Source: Diphasiastrum complanatum
Taxonomy: Eukaryota > Streptophyta > Lycopodiopsida > Lycopodiales > Lycopodiaceae
Length of the DNA: 64,000 nucleotides
Assembly: GCA_029204225.1 (NCBI GenBank)
Contig: MU832138.1
Span: 21,275-85,274 of the forward strand
Reading direction: 5' to 3'
This document shows positions 24,216 to 33,967 of this stretch, one piece after another (positions within the stretch are counted from its first letter, which is position 1; each line of letters begins with the position of its first letter). The notes under the pieces were generated by a model. It saw only the letters and a program-made list of their open reading frames with translations. It ran no database searches and was not told the DNA's origin. The position numbers were made by a program, and so were the translations under genes.

Positions 24216-24420
24216 TATGTTCGGTGGGCTGTACTTGTACTTGACCTTTCAAACGTTTAAAACAATCGATATAGTCTCGTACACATTCATCTTTTGTCAT
24301 CTTGATATTACTCAATTTGACAAAAGGACTCTCTATCAAAAGAAAGAACGTAAAAACTTGATAAAGGACTCTTTCAAATTTGACCAGTCTGTCTTATCTT
24401 CACAATCGAGGTTAAAAAAC
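24215..24420 (-). pseudogene. Gypsy-like gag scrap
   Basis: The minus strand encodes FVKLSNIKMTKDECVRDYI and FKRLKGQVQ, closely similar to FVKLSNIKMAKDEHVQDYI on the plus strand at about 36715-36780. This is the Retrotrans_gag type (capsid helices around a dYi.rF motif). Only about 70 codons remain. Confidence 0.65.
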
Positions 24421-24469
24421 TAGTCACATACTTTAGCGATCATGGTCATGGAAAACAATTGGACCATTG

Positions 24470-24569
24470 CATCGTTAGATGTTTTGCCATAAACGTCGCA
24501 CGCATTCTCAAAGATTTGCAAGAATCTCTGAGAATGCATGCGACGTTTATGGCAAAACATCTAACGATG
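24470..24569. repeat. Near-perfect foldback (47-bp arms, 6-nt loop)
   Basis: Left arm 24470-24516 and right arm 24523-24569 are reverse complements at 45 of 47 positions, with a loop TGCAAG. Arms read CATCGTTAGATGTTTTGCCA outward. The structure could be a short foldback transposable element, or a small-RNA hairpin if transcribed. It lies between a gypsy gag scrap and sequence with no other feature. Confidence 0.9.
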
Positions 24570-25034
24570 GGTAGATCTAGTTTCGGCATTCGTTTTTCAA
24601 GATGAGCACCATGGGTAGCAAAAGCTCCATTTAGATGTGTTCTGGCCCGCGAGGATTCAACACCGTGAAAATGGGCTCGGGCTCTTGAAGACTCGACTCT
24701 ATCAGGTTCTCGGCTCTCAAATGGGTTTGTGGATGGCTCGTGTATGTGGGACTTCATTTGGGAGAACCGATGACGTCTGATTTCTTCCAATTTGGGGGAC
24801 ACCATGTCATATGGATATTCCTACAATATGGGGATCAATATGGTGTTCCATTGGGTAAGATCGTATGTTTTGTGTTTTGTATGTTTATTGTTGCTATTTG
24901 GGTTTTGGGTTTTTTTTTAATTTTTTTGAACTCTGGCTAGTTGGTAAGGTCAGGATCTAGGTAATATGTCGATTAGCTATTAGGTAATGGGTGTGCTAGG
25001 AGTATCGGTAATGGGGGTGTTATAGGGGTATGGG
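24570..25034. other. Unassigned stretch between foldback and LTR
   Basis: No domain, LTR or tRNA recognised. The composition is somewhat richer in GC near 24640-24780. It ends where the inverted LTR begins (TGATGGGG at 25035). Confidence 0.4.
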
Positions 25035-26095
25035 TGATGGGGCAAGGGAGTGCAAAGAACGGAACGGAGAAGAGCGCACGAATATTGCGGAACGGCTCTC
25101 CCATTACAATCAACTGCTAGATGCAAAAATAGTCTAATAGAAAGCTTATGCTAAATATGATCATAGCCTTAAGTGCCCTAGTTGCCCAACAAGATCTTGA
25201 AAATTAGTTTATACCCACAAAAATGAAAGTACAGTCCATCTAAGAGATTAGAAATGGTTTGTGTGTGGTATTATTGGAAATCAGATTCAATATGAAGTTT
25301 AGTTCTAAAATAGATGGAAGAGTAGTATGATATCGCGAGTTCCTCAGGCGTCAAAGACAACCATCATTTGATCAAAAGTGAAGGAGTCATAGACATCCAT
25401 GTTTAGATCAGAGTGAGTAAACAAGCGCGATCAAACAGCGATAAAGTGCATTCAATCACTACAAGCATTCATCTACGTTATACACGGATAGAAAAGTGTG
25501 CTACTGTTATATCACATTGAAGCACAATAAAATAGCAATTACAACCATAATGACGCGTAACTGGGAGGCTCAAATCATACGTCTCATGGACGGAGCATCA
25601 CGTAGAGTGTGCTTGGATGATCCATTTATACAATTCATCCATGTATTAATTATAGTAAATATTTGTCACCTAATTAGGTAAGCCGTTGTACTTGGAAGTA
25701 TTTGGCTTTTGTGGCAACTGTACATAATATATACGGTCAACAAATCAAGGAATGTTGATGCGGATGACGACGTCACAAATTCTCTCACTTCACAAATTTT
25801 GGAAAGTGTCTGGAATGTTCCTCATTGAAAATAGATGACTGTCGAGTTTTCTCTCTCTTCAGGATTTTGCAAAAAAACCGACATTGCTCTTAAAAGAAGT
25901 TAACTTTTTCAAAATAGTTGAAAAGAAGAAGTTTAAGACAAGTGTCGCTTTTTGGAAAAAGTGTCGCAAAAGCTTTTTCTTGTTTTGTGTTTGTCCTCTC
26001 TTCTGATTTGCGAACAATTTTCTTATCATGCGGAAGCTCTTACGGGATCCCAAACACTCGACTACGCATCACATAACATATTTTATTCTAGCAAT
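25035..26095 (-). repeat. 3' LTR of copia B, distal part
   Basis: The inverted sequence matches the LTR of element A (about 3560-4549) along its length. It ends (minus strand) CCCCATCA at 25035. The intact copia inserted at 26096-26100 separates it from its proximal part at 32264-32877. Joined, the LTR is about 1680 bp. It contains GCGACA-type repeats near 25930-25970. Confidence 0.7.
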
Positions 26096-26100
26096 GAAGA
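26096..26100. repeat. Target-site duplication GAAGA (left)
   Basis: GAAGA here and at 32259-32263 directly flank the two LTR ends, the 5-bp duplication typical of copia integration. Confidence 0.9.
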
Positions 26101-26782
26101 TGTTAAAAATTCACAATTCTAGCTTGACTAGTTTTGGTCATATGACTTGTAAATAGTTAGATGGTCATGATGTGGCTTGTCACACGTGCCAAATAGCATA
26201 GGATTCCATTCATAAGGATGTTCTCAAGTAGACCTAAGTGTTAGAACCTTTGGAATGAGTCCAAATTATGCTTAGATACAAGGGAGAAAAAATAGGAGCT
26301 ATTTTTGGTAATTTTTGCATTGTTGAGGGATCTCCAAGATTCCAACCCTAACTTGGTAGGGATGAAAGATCCACCAAAATTAGCATTAGGGATAGGTTTA
26401 GGGCTACTCATACCTGCCCAAAACCGTGATGGATCATGTATATATAGGTGATGATATCTCACCAAAATCAATCAAGCAATTTCATGTTTTTTCTCTCATA
26501 ATGGTGCAATTGCTCTCTATGTTCATAATTGTTTGAGTACTTGTGATTACTAATGATTATAGGATTGAATGTAGGTCTGGTGTACAGTAGTCAGACTGTG
26601 GGAGGCCGTACTTTCACACGTGTGAAGCCTTCTTCAAGGATTTGGGCCATTTAGTGAGGTTCAAGCATAGATTTTTGATGGATTTTGATGGTTCAACTTG
26701 TGCTAATCTTATGAAATCATAATCTATTGTTTCCCTCATCATTTCAAGTGTTTTAGGATCCTTATTTGCTGTAATTTTTACA
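26101..26782 (+). repeat. 5' LTR of the intact copia
   Basis: TGTTAAAAATTC to TTTTTACA, 682 bp. TATA box TATATATA at 26439-26446. CACACGTG (26181-26188) and the perfect palindrome TTCACACGTGTGAA (26613-26626) are candidate G-box-type binding sites. TATA position implies R starts about 30 bp downstream. Confidence 0.95.
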
Positions 26783-26794
26783 TGGTATCAGAGC
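26783..26794 (+). promoter_or_regulatory. Primer-binding site of the intact copia
   Basis: TGGTATCAGAGC directly abuts the LTR, complementary to the initiator Met-tRNA 3' end. Confidence 0.95.
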
Positions 26795-27593
26795 CTAAAG
26801 GCTGAAATGAGCTAAATCCTTGGTTTGCATTCAATTTGATCACAATTTTTGATCTAAATCTTGTGTAGATTGGATCTTAGCATCTAGTATTGATTCTAGA
26901 ACTCAAAGTGAGTCAAATACATTGGAGATTGGTGTTGTGTGACTTCATTTGCAGGTGTTTAGGTGTCTAAAACCAGAGGCAAAGTTGAATTCAATTCACA
27001 TTACCAAGATAGCAAGTTTTGCTTGCTCCAAGCATTGATTTCTAAGCGAGTTTTGGAGGTGATTTCATAGAGAAGGCTTTCTAGCATTCAAGGAGAGGGA
27101 AGATCAGAGTTTTGGGGACTCTTCAAGGCTGTTCTAAGGTGTAGTAGGCACCTCCTAATGTGATTTAGGTTCAGTCCAACCATTGCTTGACTTATGCACC
27201 AAATTAGATCAATTTTTCATCAATTTTGATCATTTTTTGCTTGTGATTGGATAGTAGATTGTGTTGCATCCTCATTAAGTTCCATTTAGATCTTTTACAA
27301 GTGATTTTGGAAGTATATTAGGTTGCTTAAATTCACTCTTGATCAGATCATTTGGAAGCTTTAATGTTCTTTATAGAAAGAGGGGCAATTCTACTAGTAT
27401 TGTCTACTTCAATCAAGCAAGTGCATTGTTTCTAGTATTCTATGATTTGATTTTGTTAGAGATCATTCTTAGATCTTTATAGGAAGTCTATTACTGATCT
27501 TTTCAGGTCCCTAAGAAGTGGGATAAGGTAGACCTTCAATCAAATCAATAGAAGTAACCTTCATTTGTGTCAAGTCCTTGATTAGGAGACTAG
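26795..27593 (+). other. 5' leader of the intact copia
   Basis: About 800 bp without a coding frame. A GTCCCTAAGAAGTGGG word at about 27508-27523 is nearly repeated (GTCCCTAAGTAGTGGGG) in the leader of the derivative at about 62316, so it may be a conserved packaging or RNA-structure signal. Confidence 0.6.
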
Positions 27594-30500
27594 ATGGCAT
27601 CTATAAATGCATATATTTTGGATACTAATGAAAGGCTCAACAAAACTAACTATTTCATATGGAAAGTTAGAATGGAATCTATCATGATCATGCAAGATCT
27701 GATGGAAATTGTAAATGGTAAGGAGGGTGAACCTATTCATCCTCAAGAAAAAGCCAAATACATCAAGAGGTGCAATGTTGCACTACATTGCATAAAAATG
27801 AATGTTGCAAATGAACTCTTAAGAGAGGTAGGAGATTGCACTTCAGCTCAAGATGCTTGGGAGACTTTGCAAAAGGTCTATGAATCCAAGAACCAAACTA
27901 GAATGTTAGCTTTGAAGAATCAAATCTATAGAAGCTATCAAAAGAAAGGAGAGAGTGCACATACTTTTGTCCTAAGAGTAAAAGAATTGAACAAAGAGCT
28001 AGCCTTTATAGGTGAACCTATCAAGGATGAAGAGTTTGTTCAACTCATATTGAATGGACTAAGCTTTGAATTTGACAATTTGGTTCAGGGATATGCAATT
28101 ATGGGTAAGCTACCCATACTTGAAGAACTCCAAGGCACACTCATGGCCGAGGAATCAAGAAGGAGCCAAATGCAAGAGAGGATGGATAGGCTTTCCATCC
28201 AAGGTGGAGATGACCAAGCTCTCTTCACCAAAGGCAAAGGCAAGTCCAAAGGCAAAGGATCAACATTCAAGAAGTCTACAAAGCTTGAGGATCAAGAAGG
28301 ACCCCCAAAGGCATCTCCATCAACCACCAAAGTCAAGAAGGACAAATCAAAGGTGAAGTGCTACTATTGTAGCAAGATGGGGCATTATGCCTCGGAATGC
28401 TTCAAGAGGAAGCAAGATCAAAGCCAAGCCAACATGAGCAAAGAGGAGGAGGAGGAGAGTTCACATGAGGACTCTCTCATGATGTCCATATTTTCTTCAA
28501 CAAGCTTCAAAGGAGAAGATCCTTGGTGGATTGACTCGGGTGCTAGTTCACACATGACTAGTAAAAGGGAGTTTTTCTCTTCTCTCTTATCTTATGATGG
28601 ACCTATAAAGTCTATCTATACAACAAATGATGAAGCTTGTAAGATTGAAGGAGTTGGTAGCATTCCCCTTTGCTTAGGATCTTCCAAAAAGATCAACATA
28701 GAAGGTGTTTTGTACATTCCTACAATAACAAAGAATCTACTAAGTGTTGGCCAAATGGTAGACAATGGTTTCAATGTTGACTTTGCTTCAAATGAATGTT
28801 TCATCAAGAAGAAGGGTAAGATAGTGGCTAAGGGCACTAGACTTGGCAAAATTTATAAGCTGGATGCATTTGTGGATACTAATGTTGTCATGTTGGCCGA
28901 GAAGAGCAAGATATCTACCTTTACTTTATGGCACAAAAGACTTGGACATGTCAACTCGGGTTCCATGGAGGCTATGATCAAGGAGGAGTATGCTTTAGGC
29001 CTACCAAGGTCTATTGGGAAGGAAGACAAGGTTTGTGAAGCTTGTGCCTTATCCAAGGCACATAAGAAGGTGTTTCCTAACTCCATCACAAAGTCATCTC
29101 ATCCTCTTGAACTCATACACTCGGATGTGCACATTGCTAGCACCAAATCTAATGGAGGTTCATCCATGTTTTTAACCTTCATTGATGACTACTCAAGATA
29201 TTGTTGGGTGTTCTTACTTTCCTTCAAGTCTCAAGTATTTGATACTTTTGTAAAGTTCAAGTTGTTTGTGGAAAAGCATCATAATCATAGCATCAAGATT
29301 CTTAGAAGTGACAATGGTGGAGAATTCATCTCCAATGAGTTTAAGGCCTTTTGTGAGGAGGAAGGGATCAAGAAAGAGACTTCTTGTCCTTACACTCCTC
29401 AACAAAATGGAGTTGCTGAAAGAAGGAATAGAATATTATGTGAATGTTCTAAGGCTTTAAGATTAGATGCTTGTTTGCCCAAATCCTTTTGGGGTGAGTC
29501 TCTTGTATGTGCAAACTACTTGATGAATAGGGTGTCTTGCAAAGCAATTGAAGGCAAAACTCCATATGAGATGTTGTATGGAAAGAAACCCAATCTTAAT
29601 CACTTGAAAGTTTTTGGGTGTATATGTTATGTGCATGTGCCATTGGAAACAAGAACCAAGGAGGATCCATCTTCCACAAGAGGGATCATGCTTGGATATG
29701 CAAGCTCAAGCAAGGGCTACAAAGTCTATCTCCCATTCTTGAACAAATTTGTTGTTTCAAGGGATGTCATCTTTGATGAACATCATATGCATATGCTTGA
29801 AGAAGGCTCAAGTGCTCCAACAATCAAGAAGAAGATGGCCGAGGAGCAAGATCTTGGTTTTGAGGAGGAGCTCATGGAGGAGCAAGCACCAAACCCACCT
29901 ATCACACCAAGGAGATCTTCAAGGGCAAAAGTGGAGCCATCAAGGCTCACATATCAAGGCAAAGGACAGCAAGTTGAGGGTATATCATCCACTTCTTATG
30001 CTTTATTCAGTTTTGAAGAACCGTCTAATGTTGAAGATGCATTGAACTCCAAAGAATGGTATAAAGCTATGTTGGATGAGTATGATGCCTTGATTGAGAA
30101 TGAAACTTGGTTGCTTGTTGAGAGACCTCAAAGGAATGTAATAGGATGCAAGTGGGTCTTCAAGCTTAAGTTGAATGCAAATGGGAGTGTTAACAAACAT
30201 AAAGCAAGATTAGTTGCAAAAGGTTATGCTCAAGAGAGAGGGATAGACTATGAGGAAACTTTTGCACCCGTGGCCAAGATGGTCACAATAAGACTAATCA
30301 TTGCACTTGCATCACATTTTGGATGGATTCTATGTCAAATGGATGTCTCTAATGCTTTCTTGAATGGTTTTTTGGAAGAGGATATCTATATGGAGCAGCC
30401 ACAAGGGTTCATCAAGCATGGAATGGAGAACAAAGTATGCCATCTCCAAAGAAGCATCTATGGCTTGAAGCAAGCCTCGAGATCTTGGAATTCAAGACTA

Positions 30501-31562
30501 CATTGCTATCTTATTTCACTTTCTTTTGTTCAAAGTGAATATGATCCCACTCTTTACATTAAGTTTGATGATGTTGGTATTGTACTTTTACTCATTTATG
30601 TAGATGACATCATCATTAGTGGAAATAGTGTTGATGGTATTGAAAAAATCAAGATAGATCTATCCTTAGAGTTCAAGATGGTAGATCTAGGGTGTCTTCA
30701 CTTCATCTTAGGCATAGAAGTACTTAGAGGGTCTGATTTTATCTTTATAAGTCAAGTAAACTATGCTCAAAGTCTTTTGAAGAAGTTTAAGATGGAAGTA
30801 TGCAAAAGTGTTGACACACCAATGGAGCAAGATGTAAAAGTGCCAAATGAAGATGATGAAAGATCCTTCATGGACATCACTTTGTTTAGGCAACTTATAG
30901 GTTCCTTAATGTGGATCACTATAACTAGACCAGATCTTAGCTTTAGTGTATGTAGGTTGAGCCAATCCATGCAAAAGCCATTGAATATCCATTGGAAAAA
31001 GGCTAAGAGGATTCTAAGATACATCTCGGGTACATTGGATTTTGGGATTCTATATAGAGGAGATGTGATTAACCTTCATGCATTTGGTGATTCAGATTTT
31101 GCAGGGGACAAGAGGGATAGGAAATCAACAAGTGCCTATTCAACTTTCATAGGAGAAGGTGTGGTTTCATGGCTTTCAAAAAAGCAAGAAACTATATCTC
31201 TATCTTCAACCGAGGCCGAGTACAAAGCTTTGACAACCACTACAAAGGAGGTACTTTGGATCAAGAGATTATTGGTGGAACTAAAGATCATGGATTCAGA
31301 GGAGGCACCAATCATCTACAATGACAATATATCAGCCCAACACCTTGCATCTAACCCAATCTTCCATGCAAGATCTAAGCACATTGAGATATGCCATCAC
31401 TTTGTGAGAAAAATGGTGCAAGCCAAGGAGATTGCTTTGGAGCATGTTCCAAGCAATGAATGTGTAGCTGATCTACTTACTAAACCACTTCAAAAGACAC
31501 CTTTTATGAAGTTCAGATCATCACTTGGAGTGATTAGTAAAGCAATGATTGAACCAAGCTAG
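27594..31562 (+). CDS. Copia Gag-Pol polyprotein, 1322 aa, intact
   Basis: One uninterrupted frame from the first ATG after the leader. Domains in order: Gag (MASINAYILDTNERLNKTNY, UBN2-type) to about 250; zinc knuckle CYYCSKMGHYASEC at 256-269; aspartic protease WWIDSGASSHM with D314-S315-G316; integrase HHCC (H447, H452, C481, C484) and a D511-D573-E609 triad with DX35E spacing; RT with motif A QMDVSNAFLNG and Y1002-V-D-D; RNase H with DSDFAGD at about 1166 and SSTEAEY; end motif LLTKPL. Together these make particles, cleave the polyprotein, copy RNA to DNA and integrate it. The single ORF with PR-IN-RT-RH order is diagnostic of Ty1/copia. Length is normal for plant copia. It is not a Sirevirus-type element, as there is no third ORF before the 3' LTR. 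Confidence 0.97.
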   Translation: MASINAYILDTNERLNKTNYFIWKVRMESIMIMQDLMEIVNGKEGEPIHPQEKAKYIKRCNVALHCIKMNVANELLREVGDCTSAQDAWETLQKVYESKNQTRMLALKNQIYRSYQKKGESAHTFVLRVKELNKELAFIGEPIKDEEFVQLILNGLSFEFDNLVQGYAIMGKLPILEELQGTLMAEESRRSQMQERMDRLSIQGGDDQALFTKGKGKSKGKGSTFKKSTKLEDQEGPPKASPSTTKVKKDKSKVKCYYCSKMGHYASECFKRKQDQSQANMSKEEEEESSHEDSLMMSIFSSTSFKGEDPWWIDSGASSHMTSKREFFSSLLSYDGPIKSIYTTNDEACKIEGVGSIPLCLGSSKKINIEGVLYIPTITKNLLSVGQMVDNGFNVDFASNECFIKKKGKIVAKGTRLGKIYKLDAFVDTNVVMLAEKSKISTFTLWHKRLGHVNSGSMEAMIKEEYALGLPRSIGKEDKVCEACALSKAHKKVFPNSITKSSHPLELIHSDVHIASTKSNGGSSMFLTFIDDYSRYCWVFLLSFKSQVFDTFVKFKLFVEKHHNHSIKILRSDNGGEFISNEFKAFCEEEGIKKETSCPYTPQQNGVAERRNRILCECSKALRLDACLPKSFWGESLVCANYLMNRVSCKAIEGKTPYEMLYGKKPNLNHLKVFGCICYVHVPLETRTKEDPSSTRGIMLGYASSSKGYKVYLPFLNKFVVSRDVIFDEHHMHMLEEGSSAPTIKKKMAEEQDLGFEEELMEEQAPNPPITPRRSSRAKVEPSRLTYQGKGQQVEGISSTSYALFSFEEPSNVEDALNSKEWYKAMLDEYDALIENETWLLVERPQRNVIGCKWVFKLKLNANGSVNKHKARLVAKGYAQERGIDYEETFAPVAKMVTIRLIIALASHFGWILCQMDVSNAFLNGFLEEDIYMEQPQGFIKHGMENKVCHLQRSIYGLKQASRSWNSRLHCYLISLSFVQSEYDPTLYIKFDDVGIVLLLIYVDDIIISGNSVDGIEKIKIDLSLEFKMVDLGCLHFILGIEVLRGSDFIFISQVNYAQSLLKKFKMEVCKSVDTPMEQDVKVPNEDDERSFMDITLFRQLIGSLMWITITRPDLSFSVCRLSQSMQKPLNIHWKKAKRILRYISGTLDFGILYRGDVINLHAFGDSDFAGDKRDRKSTSAYSTFIGEGVVSWLSKKQETISLSSTEAEYKALTTTTKEVLWIKRLLVELKIMDSEEAPIIYNDNISAQHLASNPIFHARSKHIEICHHFVRKMVQAKEIALEHVPSNECVADLLTKPLQKTPFMKFRSSLGVISKAMIEPS

Positions 31563-31576
31563 ATAGTGAGGAGGAG
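31563..31576 (+). promoter_or_regulatory. Polypurine tract of the intact copia
   Basis: The purine-rich ATAGTGAGGAGGAG abuts the 3' LTR start and would prime plus-strand DNA synthesis. Confidence 0.85.
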
Positions 31577-32258
31577 TGTTAAAAATTCACAATTCTAGCT
31601 TGACTAGTTTTGGTCATATGACTTGTAAATAGTTAGATGGTCATGATGTGGCTTGTCACACGTGCCAAATAGCATAGGATTCCATTCATAAGGATGTTCT
31701 CAAGTAGACCTAAGTGTTAGAACCTTTGGAATGAGTCCAAATTATGCTTAGATACAAGGGAGAAAAAATAGGAGCTATTTTTGGTAATTTTTGCATTGTT
31801 GAGGGATCTCCAAGATTCCAACCCTAACTTGGTAGGGATGAAAGATCCACCAAAATTAGCATTAGGGATAGGTTTAGGGCTACTCATACCTGCCCAAAAC
31901 CGTGATGGATCATGTATATATAGGTGATGATATCTCACCAAAATCAATCAAGCAATTTCATGTTTTTTCTCTCATAATGGTGCAATTGCTCTCTATGTTC
32001 ATAATTGTTTGAGTACTTGTGATTACTAATGATTATAGGATTGAATGTAGGTCTGGTGTACAGTACTCAGACTGTGGGAGGCCGTACTTTCACACGTGTG
32101 AAGCCTTCTTCAAGGATTTGGGCCATTTAGTGAGGTTCAAGCATAGATTTTTGATGGATTTTGATGGTTCAACTTGTGCTAATCTTATGAAATCATAATC
32201 TATTGTTTCCCTCATCATTTCAAGTGTTTTAGGATCCTTATTTGTTGTAATTTTTACA
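31577..32258 (+). repeat. 3' LTR of the intact copia
   Basis: 682 bp, near-identical to 26101-26782 (two differences seen). TATA at 31915-31922 and palindrome TTCACACGTGTGAA at 32089-32102. GAAGA target duplication at 32259-32263. Confidence 0.95.
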
Positions 32259-32263
32259 GAAGA

Positions 32264-32877
32264 GACACAACACAAGGCCAAGATATACACAAAATAGAGC
32301 GACTGTAATGTCAGTTTGGTTTTAGAGCGAGATCATCAGTGTCTCGCTCCTTGGCGGATTGACTCTCTGCTCTTTCGTTGTGTTCTGCTTGTTGGCAGAC
32401 TTTCATGCACAACTATGGTATTTTTGCTTTCTTACTCTATTCGCTACATCTCTCTCTCTGTTTCTTATAGATCTCTGTATTCACTATTTTTTTTTTCTTG
32501 GTTATGATCCAGAGAAGATCGTTTATATTTCCATTGTGTTGAGTTTACAAGATAACTAAACGTAGAATCACAAGACTAGTTAACACTAATCATTGTTGCT
32601 ATTCGTTTCAGTTGGACACGAAGCCCATTGAGCTGCCAACTGGCAGCACAAAGGATTTCTCTTCGTTTGTTTCGTTCTTTTCATTTCTTTTCGTAGTTTT
32701 CGTTCTGTGCCCCTTTTGTGGTTTGCGATCCTGGAGGTGTGTTTACGATTCGCGATTGATTCACGAATCGTTTGTGCTTTGAGTCAAAGAGACGTTGACT
32801 GTCACGAATTGTTCTCGTTTGACCTTCGTGTCTTGTTCGTCCCGCGACAAAGTTGCAAGAGTTCACCATTTCTAACA
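32264..32877 (-). repeat. 3' LTR of copia B, proximal part
   Basis: The minus strand starts TGTTAGAAATGG at 32877, immediately after the polypurine tract CAAGAGGGAG (complement of 32878-32888). It runs down to the GAAGA site where the intact copia inserted. The LTR continues at 26095-25035. Confidence 0.8.
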
Positions 32878-32889
32878 CTCCCTCTTGAA

Positions 32890-33888
32890 CCTTGCAGCTT
32901 TGTTCGTTCAATCCAATTGTGCCTCTTTGCTTGATAAAGAGTGGCCTGTCGAGCGGTTTCGTGAGGAGATCTGCAATCATACTTTCTGATTCTATGAACT
33001 AGACTTGGAGCTCTCCTTTCGAGATCAAATCTCGAATGTAATGGTACTTCAGAGGAATGTGCTTCATCTTTGAATGGAAGACAGGATCCTGGGACAGATA
33101 GATGGCACTCTGGGAGTCCATCATCATCGTGCTTGGCCCCTCTTGTGGTATACTGATTGCTTCCAACATCATCCACAGCCACACTACCTCATTCGCCACT
33201 TTTGAGGCTGCGACATACTCAGCTTCGCAAGAGGATTGAGCTACCAGGGTTTGCTTTTTGCATATCCAGCTGATTGCAGCTTCGCATGCTATTGTACATC
33301 CTCCAGTAATGGACTGTCATCCTTGCAGCTCGCCCAGTTCGCATCATTGTAGTGATGCAGCTCGAATCCTTTCTCCTCGTATCTAGCTCTGTAGGTTAAT
33401 CCAATATTCTGGGTACCCTTCAGATACTGTAGGATTCGTTTGGCCATTTGCCAATGTGCTAAACCAGGATTGGAACAGAATTGGCTCAATGCGTAAACAG
33501 AGAAGGCCAGATCTAGTCTGGTACAGATTTTCAAGTACATCAGACTCCCGATTAAGTTTTGGTAGGGTATACCTGCCATCTTCTGTTCTTTCTCTTCTGT
33601 TTTTGGGCAATCCTGTTTCGTGAGCTTGGCTCCAGCTATCATTGGTGTGGCTTTCTCTTTGCAGTCCATCATGTGGTACTGCTTCAGCACTTTTCTGGTG
33701 TATTCTGACTGACTCAAGTGCATTTCGCCATTTGTTCGATCTCTTCTGATCTCCAGCCCTAGGCATTTTGTTGCTTCTCCAAGATTTGTGATTTCATAGC
33801 TTTCAGAAATTTGACTCTTCGTGTCTTTGATCAGCATCAAGGAATTTCCTATCATCAGCGAATCATCCACAAAAATGGTTAGTATCAC
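32890..33888 (-). pseudogene. Copia B RT C-half and RNase H, broken
   Basis: From 33888 downward: FVDDSLMI (the YVDD box with Phe for Tyr), LGEATKCLGLEI and LIGSLMYLKICTRLD, then RNase H NDANWASCKDDSP at about 33310. After a frameshift it reads SCEAEYVAASKVANEVVWLW (about 33230-33170), MMMDSQSAIYLSQDPVF, and a final ADLLTKPLDRPLF (about 32975-32940). The frame shifts at about 33290 and a stop follows the RNase H His region. A polypurine tract and LTR follow directly, so this is the true 3' end of B's coding region. Confidence 0.85.
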
Positions 33889-33967
33889 AAAATCCTTTCC
33901 TACTCTTTTGATGTAGACATTACAGTCTAGTTGAGTAGGGTTGAAGTCTAGAGACTTCAGAAGACCA

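Larger units (their letters stand above)
26101..32258 (+). mobile_element. Complete, young Ty1/copia retrotransposon
   Basis: Total length is 6158 bp: two 682-bp LTRs (26101-26782, 31577-32258), a primer-binding site, an ~800-bp leader, one 1322-codon gag-pol ORF and a polypurine tract. A GAAGA duplication flanks it. By eye the LTRs differ at only two positions (26590 G versus C at 32066, and 26770 C versus T at 32246). All catalytic residues are present, so this copy may still be mobile. It is inserted inside the 3' LTR of minus-strand copia B. Confidence 0.95.
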
